Shown: in pieces, positions 52,628 through 58,484 of the stretch
Position numbering within the stretch: the first letter of the stretch is position 1
Layout of the letters: each line of letters begins with the position of its first letter
From: CAZNKU01 sp045541135
GTDB taxonomy: Bacteria; Bacillota; Clostridia; Monoglobales; Firm-18
Assembly (NCBI GenBank): GCA_045541135.1
Contig: JAZQIO010000064.1
Location: forward strand, 1-58,484
DNA: 58,484 nucleotides
Direction of reading: 5' to 3'
The notes under the pieces: generated by a model
What the model saw: the letters and a program-made list of their open reading frames with translations, nothing else
What the model was told of the DNA's origin: nothing
Databases searched by the model: none
Program-made: the position numbers and the translations under genes

Positions 52628-53500
52628 TTATAAAATTTTGTTTCTATATTCCAATGGAGATGTTCCCACGCTGTTTTTGAATGCACGGGAAAAATTATGA
52701 ATACTTGAATAACCAAGGCTGTCTGAAACATCAGTTATTGATTTAGAATTGTCAGCAAGAAGAATTTTTGCTTGTTTTATTTTCAAATCATTGAAATATT
52801 CTATAGGGCTTTTTTGTAAAAATTCATTAAATAGCTTACATAATTTGGAATTACTTATATAAAATTGTGAACATATATCTTTTAAAGTTAAGGGTATGTT
52901 TATGTTGTTATTCATAAATTCAAGTATAAGTTCTAACAGAGTGTTTTGCCCAAGCATACGAGCATCTGTGGAACGCTCCATTTTACTGCTTAATCTGTTT
53001 TCACTTCTAAACAACTTTATTAAAAGCTCTATAAAATAACACTCAATCATTTGATAGGTTTCAGGTGTGGAATTATCAAGTACTAAATTTATACTGTTGT
53101 CATATTCTTTGGTTGCATGAAGATTTTCTTTTGCTTCATCAGTAAGAAGTTTAAGCAGTGTTTTTTGGGGTTTTTCTAATTTAAACACCTTATTATCAAA
53201 AAATGACATAGCGGGACTATCTGTGTTAAATGATATAACGAGCATACTGTTTAAAATATCCTCATAGGAAACATGGGCGTGGGTTTCCATAGGCTTATGG
53301 AAAATGAGCTCACCTTGCTCAAGAGTACGGGCATAGCCTTCGTTTAAGGCCGTAATTTTACCACTGTCTACATAGACCATTTCCCAGTAATCATGCTTTT
53401 CCAAAGGGTGAGAAAAATTTTTGTGAAATTCAAAAAAGTGTGCTTTATTAATACATTTAATTTCAAATTTTCTTTTTGGATTATTTGGAATCGAAACCAT
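52628..53500 (-). CDS. AraC-family transcriptional regulator
   Basis: This 290-residue protein has an N-terminal cupin-like sensor (about 20-130; SGKITALNEGYARTLEQGE and FHKPMETHAHVS). Two C-terminal helix-turn-helix units follow (about 195-285; LTLKDICSQFYISNSKLCKL and the signature SITDVSDSLGYSSIHNFSRAFK). It is divergent from the GH2 gene, with a TTGATAAATA site between them. Such regulators usually activate nearby polysaccharide-use genes when a sugar binds the cupin domain. It is the likely reader of the repeated sites in this region. Confidence 0.9.
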   Translation of the reverse strand: MVSIPNNPKRKFEIKCINKAHFFEFHKNFSHPLEKHDYWEMVYVDSGKITALNEGYARTLEQGELIFHKPMETHAHVSYEDILNSMLVISFNTDSPAMSFFDNKVFKLEKPQKTLLKLLTDEAKENLHATKEYDNSINLVLDNSTPETYQMIECYFIELLIKLFRSENRLSSKMERSTDARMLGQNTLLELILEFMNNNINIPLTLKDICSQFYISNSKLCKLFNEFLQKSPIEYFNDLKIKQAKILLADNSKSITDVSDSLGYSSIHNFSRAFKNSVGTSPLEYRNKIL

Positions 53501-53520
53501 AAAATACCACCTAAATAATA

Positions 53521-53536
53521 TTTGATAAATACATTC
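53521..53536 (+). promoter_or_regulatory. Putative AraC operator between the regulator and GH2 genes
   Basis: TTTGATAAATACATTC matches the minus-strand site at 39573-39588 for 15 bases (TTTGATAAATACATT). A weak -10 (TATCAT, 53547-53552) follows. A second site at 21 bases was not found here. No other promoter for the GH2 gene was evident. Confidence 0.5.
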
Positions 53537-53583
53537 AAGGATAGTGTATCATAAAAGTCAATAAAAATCAAGGAGAAAAACAT

Positions 53584-55263
53584 ATGATAAGATTATTTGA
53601 AAACCATCGTGTAAGAATTGTTAAAGAAATCGATGGTCTTTGGGATTTTCATAAAGAAAATGATCACAAGAACTATAAGCTTCCCGTTCCGGGATGTTGG
53701 GAACAACACCCCGATATGCTTGCATACAGGGGTAAAGGAGAATATAAAAAATCAATATATATTAACAGAACAGGTAATATAAGATTGGAATTTAAAGGCG
53801 TCAGCCATACCGCGGATGTGTACTTTGACGGAGAATTAGTTGCTCATCACTATAATGCGTATACTCCATTTTCTACAATATTAAAAAATGTTGATAAAGG
53901 TGAACATGAAATCACAGTTAATGTTGATAATACGTTTTCAGAAGCTTCGGCTCTTCATATACCTAACGATTATTATACATATGGAGGTATTACACGACCT
54001 GTTGCCATGGAATATATTAGTGATTTGTATATTAAAAACATTCGTTTTACACCTTATTTTAAAGGTGACAAGTGGTATGCAAAAACAGAGATTTTTGTAT
54101 GCAATGTTTCAGACAAAAACATAGAGACCGAAATATATGGAAATATAGATAAAAACATAATGTCACAAAAGGTGTTAATTGAAAATAACAGTATTAAACA
54201 TGTTGTTTTTGAAGATGAATTTAAAGATGTAAAGGCGTGGTCAAATAAAGAACCAAATCTTTATATGCTCAAGATAAATGTAAGTGTGGATGGTGAAGTT
54301 GTAGATGATTTGTATGAACGCGTTGGTTTCAGGGTTGTAGAAGTTAAGGACAAATATGTTTACCTAAACGGAGAAAGATTATTTCTAAAAGGGTTTAACC
54401 GCCATGAAGATCACGCGATTGATGGGTGTGCAGTAACATTTAACCATATTATACATGATATGGATCTTATGGAGGATATGGGTGTTAACTCACTGCGTAC
54501 ATGTCATTATCCAAATGATGAACTTATGCTTGATTTGTGTGATGAAAGAGGTATTTATGTGTGGGAAGAAAACCATGCAAGAGGACTCAAACTTAAGGAT
54601 ATGCAAAATCCTAATTTTGAAAGACAATGCAAAGACTGTATTGATGAAATGGTTGAAAATCATTATAACCATCCGTCAATTATAATATGGGGTATTATGA
54701 ACGAATGTGCATCTGATGTTGAAGAAGGCAAGGAAATGTACAGAAAACAGTTTGAACAGTTAAGAAATCTTGATAGTACGCGTCCACTTTCCTTTGCGTC
54801 GTTTAAATACTTTACAGATATATGTTTTGACCTTGTTGACATTGTTTCAATGAACGTTTATTCAGGTTGGTACACAAGTGAAGCTGTTGATGTCAGAATG
54901 AAAAAACTTCTTGAATGGTGCAGAACCGTTGGCGGTGCTGATAAGCCATTTTTCATGACAGAATTTGGTGCGGCAGCAATGTATGGTTATCACGACAGAG
55001 GTCTTAGCAGATGGAGTGAGGACTATCAGGCAAAGCTTTTGAAAGAAACTTTGCAGACTTATATGAATGAAGATGATATTTCAGCAGTGTTTGTATGGCA
55101 GTTTGCGGATTGTCGTGTAACTGACGAAAAGGAAAATGAGGAAGATATATGGTGGCAGTCGCGTGCAAGATGTTATAACAATAAGGGTGTTGTGGATGAA
55201 CACAGAAGACCAAAAATTGCCTATGATGTTGTAAAGGAAATGTTTACAAATAATAACAGATGA
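53584..55263 (+). CDS. GH2 family beta-glycosidase (beta-galactosidase/beta-glucuronidase type), cytoplasmic
   Basis: This 559-residue protein is a short three-domain GH2: sugar-binding jelly roll (about 1-150), Ig-like domain (about 150-255) and TIM barrel. The acid/base is E374 in WGIMNECASD and the nucleophile E460 in FMTEFGAAA. Also present are KGFNRHEDH and SLRTCHYPND, as in GH2 active sites. There is no signal peptide. The expected substrate is a beta-linked sugar from imported oligosaccharides; which one cannot be told by sequence reading. A GGAGAAAAACAT start context precedes the ATG. The second GH27 gene follows after 61 bases. Confidence 0.88.
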   Translation: MIRLFENHRVRIVKEIDGLWDFHKENDHKNYKLPVPGCWEQHPDMLAYRGKGEYKKSIYINRTGNIRLEFKGVSHTADVYFDGELVAHHYNAYTPFSTILKNVDKGEHEITVNVDNTFSEASALHIPNDYYTYGGITRPVAMEYISDLYIKNIRFTPYFKGDKWYAKTEIFVCNVSDKNIETEIYGNIDKNIMSQKVLIENNSIKHVVFEDEFKDVKAWSNKEPNLYMLKINVSVDGEVVDDLYERVGFRVVEVKDKYVYLNGERLFLKGFNRHEDHAIDGCAVTFNHIIHDMDLMEDMGVNSLRTCHYPNDELMLDLCDERGIYVWEENHARGLKLKDMQNPNFERQCKDCIDEMVENHYNHPSIIIWGIMNECASDVEEGKEMYRKQFEQLRNLDSTRPLSFASFKYFTDICFDLVDIVSMNVYSGWYTSEAVDVRMKKLLEWCRTVGGADKPFFMTEFGAAAMYGYHDRGLSRWSEDYQAKLLKETLQTYMNEDDISAVFVWQFADCRVTDEKENEEDIWWQSRARCYNNKGVVDEHRRPKIAYDVVKEMFTNNNR

Positions 55264-55324
55264 TTTTAATGCAGTAACTTTAATAATAAATTATAAATTG
55301 AATAAGATTTTTGGAGGGATAGTT

Positions 55325-56455
55325 ATGTTGGGTGAAAAACCAATAATGGGTTGGAATTCCTGGAATACATTTGGAGAGGTAATTGATGAAAAGCTTATTT
55401 TGGAAAGTGCAGATGCACTTGTTGAAAAAGGTTATAAGGATGCAGGTTATGAATACATAATCATTGATGACTGTTGGTCATTAAAAGAACGTGTGGATGG
55501 AAAATTAGTGCCTAATCCTGAGCGTTTTCCTCATGGTATGAAATACGTTGCTGATTATGTTCATTCAAAGGGTCTTAAGTTCGGCATGTATTCCTGCGCG
55601 GGTGTAAAAACTTGCGCCGGTTATCCCTCAAGCTATGGCTATGAATTTGAGGATGCAAAGCAGTTTGCACAGTGGGGTGTAGATTATTTAAAATATGATT
55701 TTTGTTTCTTCCCACAAAGTGGCAACAAGGAAAATGCTTACCTGACAATGGCTATGGCACTTCGCAATTGCGGCAGAGATATAATTTTTGCGGCATGCAA
55801 CTGGGGTGTTGGTGAGCCATGGAGTTGGATGCGTTCAAGAGGTGCTCATACATATCGTTCAACAATGGATATTATGGATAATGCGAAATCCTATATAGAT
55901 ATTTTCAAAAGCCAAATTGAAAATGTTGGAGGCAACGGTGTTGGTTGTTACAATGATATGGATATGCTTACGGTAGGTATGCGCGGAAAAGGTTTTGTGG
56001 GTCTTGGTGGCTGCACAACCGAGGAATATTTACAGCACTTTGCAATGTGGGCGTTTTTTGGTTCACCTCTTATTATTGGCGGTGATATCCGTAGCCTTGC
56101 AGATGAAGATATGGCTATCTTGCAGAATAAAGGTCTTATTGCGATCAATCAGGATTCCGAGAGCAGACCTGCCTTTAAGATATTTGAACTTGAAGGCGAG
56201 CGATATGCTTTTATGAAGCTTTTGGGAGGCGGTAGGTTTGCTCTTGCAATTTTTAATGTAAATGATGATAGTGAATACCGTAAAAATATCTCTGTTACCT
56301 TTGACGATTTAGGCATTCATTCCAACACGCCCAGAAGTGTTAATTTTACTGATGCAATAACAGGTGAGTTTGTTGGTAATTTTCGTGATGGTATAAGAAT
56401 ATATGTGGATAAACGAGGAACTAAAATTTTAATTGGTGAAATTTGTGATGACTAA
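55325..56455 (+). CDS. GH27 alpha-galactosidase-type glycosidase (copy 2), cytoplasmic
   Basis: This 376-residue protein has the same length as the copy at 34821 and about 90% identity by my count. The nucleophile D125 (YLKYDFC) and acid/base D182 are kept. The acid/base segment reads STMDIMDN in place of STGDIQDN, and a loop near residues 214-222 differs (MRGKGFVGL), so substrate preference may have shifted. TTTGGAGGG precedes the ATG. It sits between GH2 and DUF4432 genes, in the plausible AraC-controlled set. Its 3' end carries the remnant of the zinc-ribbon gene. Confidence 0.88.
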   Translation: MLGEKPIMGWNSWNTFGEVIDEKLILESADALVEKGYKDAGYEYIIIDDCWSLKERVDGKLVPNPERFPHGMKYVADYVHSKGLKFGMYSCAGVKTCAGYPSSYGYEFEDAKQFAQWGVDYLKYDFCFFPQSGNKENAYLTMAMALRNCGRDIIFAACNWGVGEPWSWMRSRGAHTYRSTMDIMDNAKSYIDIFKSQIENVGGNGVGCYNDMDMLTVGMRGKGFVGLGGCTTEEYLQHFAMWAFFGSPLIIGGDIRSLADEDMAILQNKGLIAINQDSESRPAFKIFELEGERYAFMKLLGGGRFALAIFNVNDDSEYRKNISVTFDDLGIHSNTPRSVNFTDAITGEFVGNFRDGIRIYVDKRGTKILIGEICDD

Positions 56456-56501
56456 TTGTTTAAAGTGTGGAAAGCTTCTGTCATTGGACTGTTTTAGATA
56501 A
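56445..56501 (+). pseudogene. Truncated copy of the zinc-ribbon gene start
   Basis: In the frame that matches the zinc-ribbon gene at 35941, this reads M(M)TNCLKCGKLLSLDCFR and stops. The first copy reads MKTDCLKCGKALTSD at the same place. Similarity ends after about 15 codons. The second cysteine pair and the helix are missing, so no zinc site is possible. It marks the end of the duplicated block. Confidence 0.65.
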
Positions 56502-56527
56502 ATAGTCTGATTTAATTGAGGTGATTT

Positions 56528-57466
56528 ATGAAGAAAATTGAACTATTAAAACATATTGGTTCAGTCGACCAAATCGGTGGAATTCGTGATTTTACCTTTA
56601 ATGAAGGCAAATCAAAAGGTGTAAGAGCCATTGAAATAGATACGGGAGTTATCAGGTTTACCGTGTTACCGGACAGATGTATGGATATTGCACAGGCAAG
56701 CTATAAGGGGAGCCCTGTAAGTTGGATTTCCAAGACCGGTATAACAGATTCCAGATATTATGAAAAGGACGGAAGAAGCTGGCTTCGAGGCTTTTACGGA
56801 GGGCTTGTTACAACTTGCGGACTTAAAAATATCGATGATGGTTTCGGAGAATATGGTTTGCATGACCGTATTTCATATATCCCTGCAGAAAAGATATGTG
56901 TTTTTGCCGATTGGGTTGGGGACGACTATGTAATGGAAGTTTCAGGAGTTGTGCGAGAATGTACGGTTTTCGGTGAAAATCTTGTTCTTAAAAGAACAAT
57001 TAAAACTAAGCTTTTTTCTAACAGTTTTACATTAGAGGATACTGTTGTAAATGAAGGGTTCAGAGACGAAAATATTGCATTTGGATACCATTGTAATTTT
57101 GGATATCCCCTTGTGTGCGAAGGGGCAGAAATTGTAAATGTTTCAAAAGGTATTGCTGATATTACAAAGCCAATCCATGGCATAGAGGAAGAATGTATCG
57201 GAGTGGAAATGTCAGGTGATATGGTTACAACGGGCATAAAAAATGATACAACAGGAGTATATTTGACATACGATGCACAAGCTTTGCCGGACTTTCTTAT
57301 ATGGAAAATGCTTGGGGAAAGTGAATATGTTGTGGGGTTAGAGCCAAGAACAACTAATTTCGGTGGAGAAGATATAGGCAAAAATAATGCGTATGTTGTT
57401 TTACAACCGTTTGAACAACATAAAACGTATTTGAGATTTGAGTTTAAAAGCGAAATGAAACGGTAA
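56528..57466 (+). CDS. DUF4432 family protein, aldose-1-epimerase-like fold
   Basis: This 312-residue protein has VLPDRCMDIAQASYKG, WLRGFYGGLVTTCGL, FGYHCNFGYPL and LEPRTTNFGG, the usual pattern of DUF4432 proteins. These are beta-sandwich proteins related to galactose mutarotase. No signal peptide. Found among glycosidase genes, it probably epimerises or isomerises a sugar released by GH2 or GH27. It starts 72 bases after the GH27 gene, past the zinc-ribbon remnant; GAGG precedes the ATG. Confidence 0.82.
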   Translation: MKKIELLKHIGSVDQIGGIRDFTFNEGKSKGVRAIEIDTGVIRFTVLPDRCMDIAQASYKGSPVSWISKTGITDSRYYEKDGRSWLRGFYGGLVTTCGLKNIDDGFGEYGLHDRISYIPAEKICVFADWVGDDYVMEVSGVVRECTVFGENLVLKRTIKTKLFSNSFTLEDTVVNEGFRDENIAFGYHCNFGYPLVCEGAEIVNVSKGIADITKPIHGIEEECIGVEMSGDMVTTGIKNDTTGVYLTYDAQALPDFLIWKMLGESEYVVGLEPRTTNFGGEDIGKNNAYVVLQPFEQHKTYLRFEFKSEMKR

Positions 57467-57486
57467 AAGTTTACTAAGGTGGTATT

Positions 57487-58484
57487 ATGATAAGAACAGC
57501 ATATGATAATAATAAAGAAATTCTGAAAAAAGTAAATCCGACAATGACATTTAACGGTGAAAATATTGAAGTATGGAAAAAGTCAGCTAGAGAAAAACTT
57601 TCTGAACTTTTGGGTATGGATAAATTTTGCAAAGTAAATGCAGATTTTGATATTGAGTATGAAAAGATACTTGATGATACTACAGAAATTCGTTTTACTT
57701 TCCAAAGTGAAGAGGGTTACAGGGTTCCGTGCCATATGCTTATTCCACACGGGGTTGAAAAACCTCCTGTAATGATATGTCTGCAGGGACATTCCACCGG
57801 TATGCATATTTCAATGGGAAGACCTAAATATGCCGGAGATGAAAATATGATAAATGGCGGCGACCGGGATTTTTGTGTAAGAGCCGTTAAGGAAGGCTTT
57901 GCAGCAATTGCTTTGGAACAGCGGAATTTTGGTGAATGCGGAGGCGATGAAACCGGATCAAGGTGTTTTGAGTCTGCCATGACTGCATTATTGATGGGTA
58001 GAACAACAATTGGTGAACGTATATGGGATGTTTCAAGACTTATTGATGTTTTGGAAACGAATTTTTCTGACAAAGTTGATGTAAGCAAAATTTGTTGTAT
58101 GGGTAACTCCGGAGGAGGTACAGCAACAGTATATGCGGCAGCTTTGGAGGATAGAATAGTTCTTGCTATGCCTTCATGTGCGATGTGTACCTTTAAAGAT
58201 TCTATTGGCGCAATGTTCCATTGTTCTTGTAATTATGTACCTAAAATTGCAAACTATTTTGATATGGGTGACCTTATGGCTATGGCTTATCCTAAATTCT
58301 TTGTTCAGGTATCCGGTATTGAGGATAAAATTTTCCCTATTTACGGTGCAGAAGCTGTGTTTGAAAAGGGAAAGAATGCATACGCTTCACAAGGATTAGA
58401 TGAACGATGCACCTTGGTAAAAGGTAATGGCGGTCATCGTTTTTATGCAGACGATTCATGGCAGTTTGTACATGAATACTTGAA
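57487..58484 (+). CDS. Alpha/beta hydrolase, acetyl-esterase-like (cut by the window end)
   Basis: 332 codons are present and the frame is open to the last base. The nucleophile serine is in CCMGNSGGGT (near residue 206), an acid in SGIEDKIFP, and the histidine in GNGGHRFYAD, in the order of the alpha/beta hydrolase triad. RVPCHMLIPHG and CLQGHSTG give the oxyanion-loop region. No signal peptide. It resembles acetyl-xylan esterase and dienelactone-hydrolase relatives. It starts 20 bases after DUF4432 with AAGGTGG upstream. It would deacetylate imported oligosaccharides alongside GH2 and GH27. At most a few residues seem to be missing. Confidence 0.8.
   Translation, partial: MIRTAYDNNKEILKKVNPTMTFNGENIEVWKKSAREKLSELLGMDKFCKVNADFDIEYEKILDDTTEIRFTFQSEEGYRVPCHMLIPHGVEKPPVMICLQGHSTGMHISMGRPKYAGDENMINGGDRDFCVRAVKEGFAAIALEQRNFGECGGDETGSRCFESAMTALLMGRTTIGERIWDVSRLIDVLETNFSDKVDVSKICCMGNSGGGTATVYAAALEDRIVLAMPSCAMCTFKDSIGAMFHCSCNYVPKIANYFDMGDLMAMAYPKFFVQVSGIEDKIFPIYGAEAVFEKGKNAYASQGLDERCTLVKGNGGHRFYADDSWQFVHEYL

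Noticed and set aside
1..58484. CRISPR array, prophage or integrative element
   Set aside because: No evenly spaced direct repeats with unique spacers, no integrase, capsid, portal or relaxase gene was found.

Overview
The window reads as a low-GC Gram-positive chromosome from an anaerobic, carbohydrate-fermenting member of the Clostridia, probably a gut or rumen organism. Evidence is the strong AGGAGG-type ribosome sites, sigma-A type promoters with 17-base spacers, many intrinsic terminators, SLH-anchored surface proteins and a glycyl-radical-enzyme microcompartment. The standard code reads through every gene. No phage, insertion sequence with a transposase, or CRISPR array was seen.

1-5,040 (mostly minus strand): the start of a small membrane transporter behind a preQ1-I riboswitch, a 120-base inverted-repeat element, a PflX-like radical SAM / PsiE-like / MATE operon, and a DUF5107-TPR protein.

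5,131-23,214 (plus strand): a bacterial microcompartment (BMC) locus of the glycyl-radical propanediol type with a sugar-phosphate aldolase (closest to GRM5). Unit one carries a HAD phosphatase, a diol-dehydratase-type glycyl radical enzyme, its activase, a PduU/EutS shell protein, an EutP/PduV GTPase-like protein, a PHP phosphoesterase, a cytoplasmic GH78 rhamnosidase and an SGNH esterase. Unit two has its own promoter with a palindrome between -35 and -10. It carries a class II aldolase, a PduO-C/GlcG protein, a zinc-type alcohol dehydrogenase, two PduA-like hexamers, a pentamer, PduS, PduT, the CoA-acylating aldehyde dehydrogenase, a second tandem-BMC shell protein, PduL and a DeoR regulator, then a terminator. 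Inferred logic: rhamnoside is cut in the cytoplasm; rhamnulose-/fuculose-1-phosphate is split to DHAP and lactaldehyde; lactaldehyde is reduced to 1,2-propanediol and dehydrated to propanal; propanal becomes propanol or propionyl-CoA and then propionyl phosphate inside the shell. Sugar isomerase, kinase and transporter genes are not in the window. Two genes here (alcohol dehydrogenase and second hexamer) have two in-frame starts, each with a good ribosome site.

23,229-33,249: a PglF/CapD-type nucleotide-sugar dehydratase, an SGNH hydrolase, two tandem VanZ-like proteins, and an arginine operon argC-argJ-argB-argD-(amidohydrolase)-argF with a possible ARG box.

33,293-37,168: a minus-strand structured small RNA with its own promoter and terminator (6S-like shape), a PHP protein, a GH27 alpha-galactosidase with an overlapping zinc-ribbon gene, an anchored protein of unknown role, and tRNA-Ile and tRNA-Asn.

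37,504-58,484: a surface-polysaccharide and glycoside-use region. It has an exported protein (minus strand) diverging from an operon of three large exported proteins: an SLH protein, a 2,048-residue InlB-repeat/Ig/discoidin/SLH protein, and a heparinase II/III-like lyase with SLH anchors. An AraC regulator follows, then GH2, a second GH27 (about 90% identical to the first), DUF4432 and an alpha/beta-hydrolase cut by the window end. A TTGATAAATA motif recurs in this region's promoters, twice as 21-base-phased pairs, and is a candidate AraC operator.
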